Assembly: GCA_021741945.1 (NCBI GenBank)
Contig: JAIOWV010000006.1
Coordinates: 1 to 23,755, forward strand
Source: Pontimonas sp.
GTDB lineage: Bacteria > Actinomycetota > Actinomycetes > Actinomycetales > Microbacteriaceae
Direction: 5' to 3'
Length of the DNA: 23,755 nucleotides
Part shown: piece after piece, positions 1 through 8,161 of the stretch
Numbering within the stretch: the stretch's first letter is position 1
Layout: every line of letters begins with the position of its first letter
Made by a program: the position numbers and the translations under genes
The notes under the pieces: generated by a model
Databases searched by the model: none
Told to the model about the DNA's origin: nothing
Seen by the model: the letters and a program-made list of their open reading frames with translations, nothing else

Positions 1-572
1 TCCGCCACCATGTCGACATCGGAAGGCAGTCCGTACTTGTAACCGAAACTCATCACGGTGAGTCGAAGTTTGGCCTCCCCGGGGCCCCCGTAGACGCTCG
101 CCACAGCTGTGGAGAGCTGGTGGGGGTTCATCCCGGTGGTGTCGATGACCAGGTCACTGCGCTCTCGAATTTCTTGCATCAGCGTGCGCTCTGCAGTTAT
201 GCCATCGAGAAGTGTTCCTTCACCCTGGAGAGGGTGCGGCCGGCGAACTTGCTCGAAGCGCTTGACCAGCTGCTCGTCAGTGGCATCGAGAAACATCACC
301 TGAACGTGGGAGTCCTTTGAGAGTTCGACAATCACATCTCTCGCATCCCCAAAGAGTGTGCCTCCGCGCGAGTCCATCACCGCGGCAACTTTAGGCATGG
401 CCGCGGCGGGATCTTCTGAGAGAGCCACCAAGGGTTTCAGCATCTGTGGGGGCAAATTATCAACCACGTACCAGCCGTGGTCCTCAAGAGAGTTAGCGGC
501 AGTGGATCTTCCGGCTCCCGACATTCCCGTCACGATAAGGACCGCTTTGTCGCCGGGAGCAGCAGGAGCCAT
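1..572 (-). CDS. rapZ: RapZ-family nucleotide-binding protein (P-loop), 3' end cut by window edge
   Basis: My reading of the minus strand from the ATG at 572 gives 190 residues before the window ends, so the C-terminal part is missing. Residues 16-24 read GMSGAGRST, a P-loop with Arg where Lys is usual; I recall that actinobacterial homologues share this. VDNLPP follows near residue 40, and near the cut edge the family motif FGYKYGLPSDVDMV is visible. In enterobacteria RapZ guides RNase E to the sRNA GlmZ. That sRNA system is not expected here, and the actinobacterial role is unsettled (nucleotide binding, probably envelope-sugar metabolism). The ATG shares one base with the uvrC stop (TAATG), and GAGGA lies 4 bases upstream, so it is translationally coupled to uvrC. 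The uvrC-rapZ order, usually followed by yvcK and whiA, is typical of actinobacteria. Family assignment is secure; function is inferred. Confidence 0.93.
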   Translation of the reverse strand, partial: MAPAAPGDKAVLIVTGMSGAGRSTAANSLEDHGWYVVDNLPPQMLKPLVALSEDPAAAMPKVAAVMDSRGGTLFGDARDVIVELSKDSHVQVMFLDATDEQLVKRFEQVRRPHPLQGEGTLLDGITAERTLMQEIRERSDLVIDTTGMNPHQLSTAVASVYGGPGEAKLRLTVMSFGYKYGLPSDVDMVA

Positions 573-2467
573 TATGTCCTCGTAGATTCGGGGGCTTTAA
601 TCGTACCGCCGGCTCCCCCGAGATTGCTGAAGTGAGCGATGATCGCATCCGCTGCCCGAGGCCCGACGCCCTCCGCCTCCAGCAACTCGTCGCGCGTGGC
701 CTTCTTGACTCGGGTGAGAGAGCCAAAATGACGGAGGAGACTCTTTGCCGTGGCGGGACCGATTCCGTCGATGTCTGAGAGCTCAGACCCCAGCACGCGC
801 TGGCGGGTGCTGCGCTGGTAGCGCAACGCGACGCGGTGGGCCTCGTCTCTCACGCGTTGTAGTAAAAACATGCCATCACTCGTGCGCGGGAGAATGATGG
901 GATAACTGGCCCCCGGCGTCCACACTTCCTCTAGTTTCTTCGCCAGACCACACACCGGGATGTCGATTCCTGCAGCATCCAGTGCCCGCTTAGCGGCGTT
1001 GACCTGCGGAAGGCCACCGTCCATAACAAACAACCCAGGAGGGTAGGAGAAGCCTTTGCGCTCCGTTTCCTCCTCTCCTGCTGGGGCATTCAGGCGCGCT
1101 GCGCGTCGCGAGACCACTTGCGCGATCGCCTCCGTGTCATCCCGAACATCACTAATGGCGAACTTCCGGTAGTGCTCTCGCTTGGGGATACCATCCTCGA
1201 ATACGACCATTGATGCGACGGGGTTGTCTCCACCCAAGTGTGAAACGTCAAAACACTCGATGCGCAACGGCGCCTCGGCCAACCCGAGCGCGTTCTGAAT
1301 TTCTGCCAGTGCGCGGGAGCGCACCTGGGGGTCTGTCGTCTTCTGGCTGAGGTAGCTCTGCAACGTGTGTTCAGCGTTGATGGTCACAGTTCGCTGTATC
1401 TCGGCCAGGTCTCCACGTTTGGCCACTCGGAGGGCAACTTTGCCAGCCAGGCCCGCGCCCGCACGAAGCGCTGAGAGCTGTTCCTCCCATTCAGGGGCGA
1501 GGGACGGAAGACTTGGCACAACGACGACGCGGGGTGGGGGCGAGTCCTCAAAACCGTCTCGAAGGATCAGCTCGACAAGGTTCTCCTCAAGCGCACCTTC
1601 GAGGATGAAGCCCTGGGCTGAGCGAATTCGTCCTCCCCTCACCCGGAAGACGTGTGCCGCAGAGACCAGCGCCTCTCCCGCAACAGCGAAAATGTCCGCA
1701 TCCACCTCTTCATCGAGCACCATGGTGTTCTTCATCAGAATGGTGGAGATTGCATCAACGCGATCCCGCAACTTCGCCGCGCGTTCGAAGTCGAGTGCCT
1801 CGGCGGCCTGGCGCATCGATTCCTGGAGGTCCTGCACGACCCCGCCGTCGTGTCCCTCCATGAACGACGCCAGCGACAGTGCCAACGCCTTGTGATCGGG
1901 CTGGCTCACCCGACCAACACAGGGCGCCGCACACTTACCGATATCACCGAGGAGGCAGGGCCGTCCGGCCCTCTGCGCCTTGTTGTAGACCGTCTCGGAG
2001 CAGGACCTCACGGGAAAGGCCTTGAGAATGGTCGAAAGAGTGTCGCGAAGCGCTCCTGCTGTGTGAAAGGGGCCGAAGTACCTGGCGCCCTTGATACCTT
2101 TCTTTCGGGCAAGGAAGACGCGTGGGACGCTTTCCGAGAGGGTTAGAACCAGATACGGGTAGCTCTTGTCGTCACGAAAACGGACGTTGAATTCCGGTGA
2201 GAATTCCTTGATCCAGAGGAATTCGAGCTGCAGAGCCTGACGCTCGGTGGGCACCAAAGTCCAGTCCAAGGCCGTGGCCGACTCGACCATCCGCCTCGTT
2301 CTCTCGTGGAGTTTTCCAGGCTCCTGAAAGTAGCTCGTGAGACGGGACCGCAGGTTTTTAGCCTTGCCCACATAAATCACTGAGCCCCTGGCGTTCATAA
2401 ACCGGTAGACACCTGGCGATTGCGGGATATCACCGGTCCGGGGTTGCCAGGCGTGCCGTGGTGCCAT
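572..2467 (-). CDS. uvrC: Excinuclease ABC subunit C
   Basis: UvrC (631 aa, normal length) makes both incisions around a DNA lesion after UvrA and UvrB have located it. Visible in order: a GIY-YIG nuclease domain for the 3' cut (GVY at 19-21, IYVGK at 31-35); four cysteines at 156, 171, 179 and 183, in the place reported to bind an iron-sulfur cluster in UvrC; a UVR coiled-coil that binds UvrB at about 215-245; the RNase H-like nuclease domain for the 5' cut with IECFDVSH at 403-410 (Asp406), VMDGG at 471-475 (Asp473) and EAHR around His534; and two helix-hairpin-helix motifs at about 555-615. The ATG lies 2 bases after the uvrA stop and has no strong ribosome-binding site, so translation probably depends on coupling from uvrA. 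It is intact, with no missing catalytic residue. Confidence 0.98.
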   Translation of the reverse strand: MAPRHAWQPRTGDIPQSPGVYRFMNARGSVIYVGKAKNLRSRLTSYFQEPGKLHERTRRMVESATALDWTLVPTERQALQLEFLWIKEFSPEFNVRFRDDKSYPYLVLTLSESVPRVFLARKKGIKGARYFGPFHTAGALRDTLSTILKAFPVRSCSETVYNKAQRAGRPCLLGDIGKCAAPCVGRVSQPDHKALALSLASFMEGHDGGVVQDLQESMRQAAEALDFERAAKLRDRVDAISTILMKNTMVLDEEVDADIFAVAGEALVSAAHVFRVRGGRIRSAQGFILEGALEENLVELILRDGFEDSPPPRVVVVPSLPSLAPEWEEQLSALRAGAGLAGKVALRVAKRGDLAEIQRTVTINAEHTLQSYLSQKTTDPQVRSRALAEIQNALGLAEAPLRIECFDVSHLGGDNPVASMVVFEDGIPKREHYRKFAISDVRDDTEAIAQVVSRRAARLNAPAGEEETERKGFSYPPGLFVMDGGLPQVNAAKRALDAAGIDIPVCGLAKKLEEVWTPGASYPIILPRTSDGMFLLQRVRDEAHRVALRYQRSTRQRVLGSELSDIDGIGPATAKSLLRHFGSLTRVKKATRDELLEAEGVGPRAADAIIAHFSNLGGAGGTIKAPESTRT

Positions 2468-2469
2468 CG

Positions 2470-5337
2470 CTAGCTGTTCTGCAGCAACTCTTTGAGGAAC
2501 GCTCCCGTGTGGGAGCCCTTGTGGGCTGACACGGTTTCAGGGGTTCCCTCGACGACGATTGTGCCCCCACCGGACCCGCCTTCTGGCCCCAGATCAATGA
2601 TCCAGTCGGAAGCGCGAATGACGTCAAGGTTGTGTTCGATGACAACAACGGTATTTCCCTTGTCGGCCAGGCCTTGAAGAACGTGCAGCAACTTCTTGAC
2701 GTCGTGGAAGTGCAAACCAGTGGTTGGTTCGTCCAGCACATAGATGGTTCGCCCTGTTGAACGACGTTGCAACTCTGTTGCGAGCTTCACTCGTTGCGCC
2801 TCGCCTCCGGAGAGTGTCGTGGCAGCCTGACCGAGACGGACATATCCAAGCCCGACGTCGACGAGCGTGTCGAGGTATCGGGCGATGCTACTGATCGGTT
2901 CGAAGAAGGTCGCGGCTTCATCGATGGGCATGTTGAGGACGTCCGCGATGGTCTTTCCCTTGTAATGAACCTGCAGGGTTTCCCTGTTGTACCTCGCGCC
3001 GTGACAGACCTCGCAGTCGACGTAAACGTCCGGTAGGAAGTTCATTTCAATGGTGATTGTTCCGTCTCCGGAGCAGTTCTCACAGCGACCACCTTTGACA
3101 TTGAAGCTGAAGCGCCCAGGCTGGTATCCGCGCATCTTTGACTCAGATGTTTCAGCAAACAACGCGCGAATCTTGTCGAACACACCCGTGTATGTAGCCG
3201 GGTTGCTCCTCGGGGTCCGCCCAATAGGCGCCTGATCGACGTGAACAATCTTGTCGAGCTGCTCGAGCCCACGAATGCGGGTGTGCTGGCCAGGGACGTG
3301 CCTGGCCCCGTTCAAGACATTGGCCAATTGCCGGTAGACGATGTCATTGATGAGGGACGACTTTCCCGAGCCACTCACACCCGTGACCGCCACGAATACA
3401 CCGAGCGGAATTTCCACGTCAATGTTGGCCAGGTTGTTTGCTTTGGCGCCTTCGACGCGAATCACGCGGCTTCGGTCAACGACTCGCTTCGGCCGCTCCT
3501 CCACTACGTGCGAGCTCTTATTGAGATAACCCGCCGTAATCGAGCGCTTCTCTGTGTGCAGAGAGGCTAGTGAACCTGAGTGGACGACTTCTCCACCGTG
3601 TTCACCGGCCCCAGGACCGATGTCGACTACCCAGTCGGCAGTCTCGATGGTCTCCTCGTCGTGTTCAACGACAATCAGCGTGTTTCCGAGGTCCCGCAGC
3701 TTCACCAGCGTGTCAATGAGGCGCCGGTTGTCACGCTGGTGGAGTCCAATACTGGGCTCGTCGAGGACATAGAGCACCCCAGTGAGGCCGGAGCCAATCT
3801 GGGTGGCAAGCCGAATTCGCTGCGCCTCCCCTCCAGAGAGCGAGCCGGCAGCTCGGGCCATGCTGAGGTAGTTGAGTCCAACCTCGAGAAGGAACTCGAG
3901 ACGTGCTCTAATTTCCCGGAGAATCGGCGCTGCAATCGACTGATCACGCTCTCCCAGTGCCAGCGATGCCATGAACTCGTGGGCGTCAGCGAGGCTCATC
4001 GACGCAACGTCGGATATCGACCGCCCGCCGACGCGGACTGCGAGAATCTCTGGCTTCAATCGTTGGCCATTACAGGTTCCACACTCAATTTCCCGGAGGT
4101 AATCGGAGAAACGCTGCTTACTCCACTCGCTGTCGGTCTCGTGGTACTTGCGCTCGATGTAGGGAACAACGCCCTCAAACCCGCTCGAATACTTGACATC
4201 GCGGCCGTACCTGTTGCGATAGCGAACGGTGAGCTCGAAGTTGTTCCCGTGGAGAACCGCGTCCTTCACGCCCTCGGGCAGCTGGACCCACGGTGTATCA
4301 AGAGAGAAATCGAGGTCGTCGGCGAGGCTCTTCAGGAGGTTCCGGAAGTAGCCATAAAGTCCTTTGCCCGCCTGTGTCCAGGGGCGAATAGCGCCGTCGT
4401 TGATGCTGAGCTCTTCGTCACCAATCACCATTGCCGGGTCCACCGCCATAGTGAACCCCAACCCAGAACAGGCTGGACACGCGCCAAATGGCGAGTTGAA
4501 GGAGAAGGTCCGGGGTTCAATTTCAGTCAACGCAACAGGGCATCCAGTCGGGCAACTCAGCCGCTCGCTAAAGGTCTGGGTGCTATCGGGGCCCTCGTCG
4601 TCGACAGCATTGATCATGACCGTGCCATCGGCCAGCTTCAGGGCTGTCTCGAGAGAGTCGGTCAGCCTTCCCAGGATTTCTGGGCCCATAACCAAACGGT
4701 CGACCACAACCTCGATGTCGTGCTTCTTCGTTTTCTGCAGACTGGGCGCGTCACCAAGTGCCACCACGGTTCCGTCGATGCGGGCCCTCGCAAAGCCCTG
4801 AGAGTTGAGGGAGCGAAGCAGGTCCTGAAACTCCCCCTTGCGTCCAGCCACCACCGGCGCAAGGATCTGGAAACGCCATCCTTCTGGGCGACCCATAATC
4901 GTGTCTGCGATTGTCTGAACACTCTGTCGCGCGATCGGCAAATCGCAGTTGACGCAGTGGGCTATTCCCGTTCTCGCCCACAACAACCGCAGGTAGTCAT
5001 AAATTTCTGTGATGGTGCCGACGGTGCTTCGAGGATTTCGATTTGTCGATTTCTGATCAATGGATACCGCTGGCGACAGGCCTTCGATGACGTCGACATC
5101 GGGTCGGTCCACTTGACCAAGAAACTGCCTGGCATAGGCAGAGAGAGACTCAACGTAGCGCCGTTGACCCTCAGCGAAGATCGTGTCGAATGCGAGGGAC
5201 GACTTACCTGAGCCGGAAAGTCCCGTGAAAACAACCAGCGAATCCCTGGGGATTACTAGATCGACATTTTTGAGGTTGTGGACCCGTGCCCCCTTGACCG
5301 TGAGCACAGAGCTCGACTTGGGTTTCTGGATGGGCAC
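2470..5337 (-). CDS. uvrA: Excinuclease ABC subunit A (GTG start preferred)
   Basis: UvrA is the ABC-type ATPase dimer that finds damaged DNA and loads UvrB. The protein contains two ABC modules: Walker A GLSGSGKSS about 40 residues from the chosen start, an LSGGEAQRIRLA signature near the middle, a second Walker A GVSGSGKSS, and a second LSGGEAQRVKLA near the C-terminus. Zinc-finger cysteines are visible as CPTGC...CPAC in the first half and CENC...CEVC in the second. I chose the GTG at 5337 (955 aa) over an in-frame ATG at 5391. The extra 18 residues (MRPAEAHHREG...) do not resemble known UvrA N-termini, that ATG has no ribosome-binding site and overlaps uvrB, and a -10 box TAGACT sits 7 bases before the GTG. 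Downstream uvrC follows after 2 bases, so uvrA-uvrC-rapZ form one operon. Confidence 0.95.
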   Translation of the reverse strand: MPIQKPKSSSVLTVKGARVHNLKNVDLVIPRDSLVVFTGLSGSGKSSLAFDTIFAEGQRRYVESLSAYARQFLGQVDRPDVDVIEGLSPAVSIDQKSTNRNPRSTVGTITEIYDYLRLLWARTGIAHCVNCDLPIARQSVQTIADTIMGRPEGWRFQILAPVVAGRKGEFQDLLRSLNSQGFARARIDGTVVALGDAPSLQKTKKHDIEVVVDRLVMGPEILGRLTDSLETALKLADGTVMINAVDDEGPDSTQTFSERLSCPTGCPVALTEIEPRTFSFNSPFGACPACSGLGFTMAVDPAMVIGDEELSINDGAIRPWTQAGKGLYGYFRNLLKSLADDLDFSLDTPWVQLPEGVKDAVLHGNNFELTVRYRNRYGRDVKYSSGFEGVVPYIERKYHETDSEWSKQRFSDYLREIECGTCNGQRLKPEILAVRVGGRSISDVASMSLADAHEFMASLALGERDQSIAAPILREIRARLEFLLEVGLNYLSMARAAGSLSGGEAQRIRLATQIGSGLTGVLYVLDEPSIGLHQRDNRRLIDTLVKLRDLGNTLIVVEHDEETIETADWVVDIGPGAGEHGGEVVHSGSLASLHTEKRSITAGYLNKSSHVVEERPKRVVDRSRVIRVEGAKANNLANIDVEIPLGVFVAVTGVSGSGKSSLINDIVYRQLANVLNGARHVPGQHTRIRGLEQLDKIVHVDQAPIGRTPRSNPATYTGVFDKIRALFAETSESKMRGYQPGRFSFNVKGGRCENCSGDGTITIEMNFLPDVYVDCEVCHGARYNRETLQVHYKGKTIADVLNMPIDEAATFFEPISSIARYLDTLVDVGLGYVRLGQAATTLSGGEAQRVKLATELQRRSTGRTIYVLDEPTTGLHFHDVKKLLHVLQGLADKGNTVVVIEHNLDVIRASDWIIDLGPEGGSGGGTIVVEGTPETVSAHKGSHTGAFLKELLQNS

Positions 5338-5350
5338 GCCTCTCAGTCTA
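5338..5350 (-). promoter_or_regulatory. Predicted leaderless promoter of uvrA (-10 box TAGACT)
   Basis: On the minus strand TAGACT (5350-5345) is followed by 7 bases, GAGAGGC, and then the GTG start. With a TAnnnT -10 box, transcription would begin at or within a base of the GTG, giving a leaderless mRNA. No convincing -35 box lies 16-18 bases upstream. A GGGAGG farther upstream is about 20 bases from the GTG, too far to serve it as a Shine-Dalgarno sequence. The position is seen directly; promoter activity is inferred. Confidence 0.55.
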
Positions 5351-5377
5351 GAGAGTCGGCCCTCCCGGTGATGCGCC

Positions 5378-7429
5378 TCAGCCGGTCGCATCCACGAGCT
5401 GACGGAGCTCGCGCTTCAACTCGACAACCTCGTCCCGGAGCTTGGCTGCGAGTTCAAATTTGAGTTCGGATGACGCCTGCATCATCTGGGCGGTAACAGT
5501 CGCGATGAGGCCTGCGAGCTCCTCGGCTCCTCCGCGCAGTTCTACCGGACGTCGGAAGCCCTCCCCCGCGCTACCTGTTGCGTTGCCAATCAGAGCTTCA
5601 GTGTCGGCCTGTTCTCGGGCAAGAACAGAGGTGATGTCTGCGATCTTTTTGCGTAGAGGGGTCGGGTCGATGTTGTTGGCCCGGTTGTATTCCACCTGGA
5701 GCGCTCGGCGTCGATCAGTCTCTGAGATGGCAAAGGCCATGGACTTGGTAATTGTCGAGGCATACATGTGGACTTCACCAGAGACATTGCGTGCGGCACG
5801 GCCGATGGTCTGAATAAGCGATGTTGACGACCGCAGAAAACCCTCCTTATCCGCATCCAAAATGGCCACTAGCGAGACTTCGGGGAGATCTAGGCCTTCT
5901 CTCAGCAGGTTGATGCCCACAAGAACGTCATAGACGCCAGCGCGGAGTTCGGTCAGGAGCTCGACCCTTCGCAACGTGTCGACATCGGAGTGGAGATAGC
6001 GAACCTTGACTCCGGCCTCATCGAGATAGTCAGTCAGGTCCTCGGACATCTTTTTGGTCAGTGTCGTCACGAGGACTCGTTCGTTGCGCTCTACACGCTG
6101 ACGAATGGACTCCAGGAGGTCATCAATCTGACCCTCCACTGGCTTGACGACAATCTGCGGGTCAATCAAACCGGTAGGCCGGATGATTTGCTCGACGACT
6201 CCGTCGGAAACCCCTAGTTCGTAGGGACCGGGTGTGGCTGAGAGATACATCTTCTGCCCGGTGCGCCCAAGGAACTCGTCAAAGCGAAGGGGGCGGTTAT
6301 CCATGGCGCTAGGGAGCCGGAAGCCATGTTCAACAAGGGTGCGCTTGCGTGAAGCGTCGCCCTCATACATCCCGCCAATTTGTGGGACGGTGACGTGCGA
6401 TTCATCAATGACGGTGAGGAAATCCTCGGGGAAGTAGTCCAGAAGACAGCTGGGGGCTTCTCCTGGCTGCCTTCCATCGATGTGGCGGGAGTAGTTCTCG
6501 ATTCCGGAACAGAAGCCCAGCTGTTCGATCATCTCGAGGTCGTAAGTCGTGCGCATGCGAAGCCGCTGTGCCTCAAGAAGCTTTCCGGCTTTCTCAAGCT
6601 CGGCCACCCGTTGCTCGAGCTCAGCACGGATGCCAACTACTGCGCACTTCATCGTCTCTGGCGACGCCGCATAGTGCGTCGCGGGGAAGACACTGACGGT
6701 CTCCAGTGACTCGATTGTGCTGCCCGTGAGGGGATGCAGCGACGCCAATGACTCGATTTCATCGCCGAACATGTCGATGCGCAGAGCGAGCTCTTCATAA
6801 ACCGGAATGATTTCGATGGTGTCGCCACGAACGCGGAATGTGCCGCGCTCGAACGCAATGTCGTTGCGCTCGTACTGCATCTGGACGAAGGCCTTGATCA
6901 GTTCCTCCCGTGAGATCCGCTGGCCCACTTGGAGGGGCACCATGGCCTCGAAGTAATCCTCAGGGGCTCCAAGGCCATAGATGCACGACACCGTTGAGAC
7001 AACGACGACATCACGTCTGCTGAGAAGTGAATTTGTCGTTGAATGGCGCAGTCGCTCGACTTCCGCGTTGACCGAACTGTCCTTTTCAATGAAGGTGTCG
7101 GTCTGAGGAACGTAGGCCTCCGGTTGGTAGTAGTCGTAGTACGAGACGAAGTACTCGACGGCGTTGTGAGGCAACATCTCCCGTAGCTCAGTGGCCAACT
7201 GAGCTGCCAGCGTCTTGTTATGAGCCAGGACCAGGGTGGGACGTTGTAGACGCTCTATCAACCAGGCGGTAGTGGCCGACTTACCCGTACCCGTAGCGCC
7301 CAGCAAAACAACGTCAGACTCCCCCGCCAGAAAACGGTGCTCGAGCTCATCAAGGGCCTTGGGCTGATCTCCGCTTGGCGTGTAGTCACTGACAACCTCA
7401 AAGGGTCTGAGAGCACGCCGCGAATCCAT
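5378..7429 (-). CDS. uvrB: Excinuclease ABC subunit B
   Basis: UvrB (683 aa) is the superfamily 2 helicase-like ATPase that takes the damaged strand from UvrA, verifies the lesion and recruits UvrC. Walker A GATGTGKS is at 44-51. The YYDYYQPEAY stretch of the damage-probing beta-hairpin lies near residue 98. The helicase motif DESH occurs in VIDESHVTVPQIGG near residue 340. Motif VI is in QTIGRAARN, and a C-terminal UVR motif that pairs with UvrC lies at about 645-680. The start is supported by a -10 box exactly 6 bases upstream and by the normal N-terminus (RPFEVVSDYTPSGDQP). It follows coaE directly and precedes uvrA with a 40-base gap, so it can be transcribed on its own and with uvrA. No anomalies seen. 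Confidence 0.98.
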   Translation of the reverse strand: MDSRRALRPFEVVSDYTPSGDQPKALDELEHRFLAGESDVVLLGATGTGKSATTAWLIERLQRPTLVLAHNKTLAAQLATELREMLPHNAVEYFVSYYDYYQPEAYVPQTDTFIEKDSSVNAEVERLRHSTTNSLLSRRDVVVVSTVSCIYGLGAPEDYFEAMVPLQVGQRISREELIKAFVQMQYERNDIAFERGTFRVRGDTIEIIPVYEELALRIDMFGDEIESLASLHPLTGSTIESLETVSVFPATHYAASPETMKCAVVGIRAELEQRVAELEKAGKLLEAQRLRMRTTYDLEMIEQLGFCSGIENYSRHIDGRQPGEAPSCLLDYFPEDFLTVIDESHVTVPQIGGMYEGDASRKRTLVEHGFRLPSAMDNRPLRFDEFLGRTGQKMYLSATPGPYELGVSDGVVEQIIRPTGLIDPQIVVKPVEGQIDDLLESIRQRVERNERVLVTTLTKKMSEDLTDYLDEAGVKVRYLHSDVDTLRRVELLTELRAGVYDVLVGINLLREGLDLPEVSLVAILDADKEGFLRSSTSLIQTIGRAARNVSGEVHMYASTITKSMAFAISETDRRRALQVEYNRANNIDPTPLRKKIADITSVLAREQADTEALIGNATGSAGEGFRRPVELRGGAEELAGLIATVTAQMMQASSELKFELAAKLRDEVVELKRELRQLVDATG

Positions 7430-7441
7430 GGCCCAAGCCTA
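7430..7441 (-). promoter_or_regulatory. Predicted leaderless promoter of uvrB (-10 box TAGGCT)
   Basis: TAGGCT (7441-7436, minus strand) is followed by TGGGCC and then the uvrB ATG, 6 bases later, the spacing that starts the mRNA at the start codon. The first three bases of the box are also the TAG stop codon of coaE. No ribosome-binding site of the usual form precedes the ATG and no clear -35 hexamer is seen. Activity is inferred. Confidence 0.6.
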
Positions 7442-8089
7442 GGGCGCGAGAGTTGTGTACAGCTCAGGTGCTGCCTGGAGACGGTCAGGCCAGCACTCCT
7501 CGAGCGCCCGGTAAAGAGCCCGTGCCCTGGCAATTGTCTCCGCTTCCGTTCCACTGGCGTCGACCACGATGTCAGCGAGGTCCAGCCTTGCGGAATCTGT
7601 GGCTTGGGACATCACCCTCGCCGAGGCGTCGGCTTCACTGAAACCCCGGTGCTCAACTAGCCGTCGAACTCGTTCCTCCGCAGGCGCATGAACCACTACA
7701 ACAAGGCCAAACTCTCCCTGTCGAGATGATTCCGCGAGCAGCGGTATCGCATAGACCAAAACACGCCCCGGTTCGTCGCTGCCAGCGCGTTGGAACGCAT
7801 TTTTCGATAGCTCCGCAACAACGGGATGGACAATGTCTTCGAGATCGCTGCGGGCTTGTGGGTCTGCGAACACGATGTCACCAAGTGCCTGCCGGTTCAG
7901 GGCGCCGGTATCGTCGAGGACCCCGCTGCCAAAACGACTCACAACGGCTGCGAGGCCTGCGCTGCCCGGCTCCACGGCTTCTCGAGCGAGCGCGTCTGCA
8001 TCAATCACGAAGGCGCCAAGTTCCTGGAGCACGGCGGTCACCGTGCTCTTCCCGGCGGCGATTCCCCCGGTGAGGGCGACAATGGGCAT
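7439..8089 (-). CDS. coaE: Dephospho-CoA kinase
   Basis: CoaE phosphorylates the 3'-hydroxyl of the ribose of dephospho-CoA with ATP, the last step of coenzyme A synthesis, in the cytoplasm. The 216-residue protein is a P-loop kinase of the NMP-kinase fold: P-loop GGIAAGKST at 8-16, DADALAREAV at 30-39 (substrate-binding DAD motif), a lid-like region with RRLVEHRGFSEADASAR in the second half, and a basic C-terminal helix. Length is that of the plain bacterial enzyme; the long C-terminal UPF0157-type extension seen in mycobacterial CoaE is absent. Its ATG follows a -10 box by 6 bases. It lies between rpsA and uvrB, the usual actinobacterial order, separated from rpsA by a strong terminator, so it is probably transcribed from its own promoter. 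Confidence 0.97.
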   Translation of the reverse strand: MPIVALTGGIAAGKSTVTAVLQELGAFVIDADALAREAVEPGSAGLAAVVSRFGSGVLDDTGALNRQALGDIVFADPQARSDLEDIVHPVVAELSKNAFQRAGSDEPGRVLVYAIPLLAESSRQGEFGLVVVVHAPAEERVRRLVEHRGFSEADASARVMSQATDSARLDLADIVVDASGTEAETIARARALYRALEECWPDRLQAAPELYTTLAP

Positions 8090-8101
8090 GGTGAGAGCCT
8101 A
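8090..8101 (-). promoter_or_regulatory. Predicted leaderless promoter of coaE (-10 box TAGGCT)
   Basis: TAGGCT (8101-8096, minus strand), then CTCACC, then the coaE ATG. The 6-base gap places the expected transcription start on the ATG, and no Shine-Dalgarno sequence is present. The box lies just downstream of the rpsA terminator hairpin, as expected for a gene that needs its own promoter. No clear -35 box. Activity is inferred. Confidence 0.6.
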
Positions 8102-8117
8102 GCGAGCCCCTTAACGC

Positions 8118-8149
8118 AGTGTGGCCCCACCAATACGCGGGGCCACACT
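8118..8149 (-). terminator. Terminator-like hairpin after rpsA
   Basis: The RNA from the minus strand forms AGTGTGGCCCC paired perfectly with GGGGCCACACT, 11 bp with a 10-base loop, starting 12 bases after the rpsA stop codon. The stem is very GC-rich, but the bases after it (GCGTTAAGG) are not a U-tract. It is therefore a hairpin-only terminator of the kind common in actinobacteria rather than a classical one. It could also protect the rpsA 3' end from nucleases. Confidence 0.8.
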
Positions 8150-8161
8150 CACGATGGAGTT

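Noticed and set aside
3580..5211. 543-codon open frame on the plus strand
   Set aside because: It lies wholly antisense to uvrA, whose motifs are intact. It has no ribosome-binding site and no recognisable domain, and its sequence is the mirror of the uvrA codon pattern.
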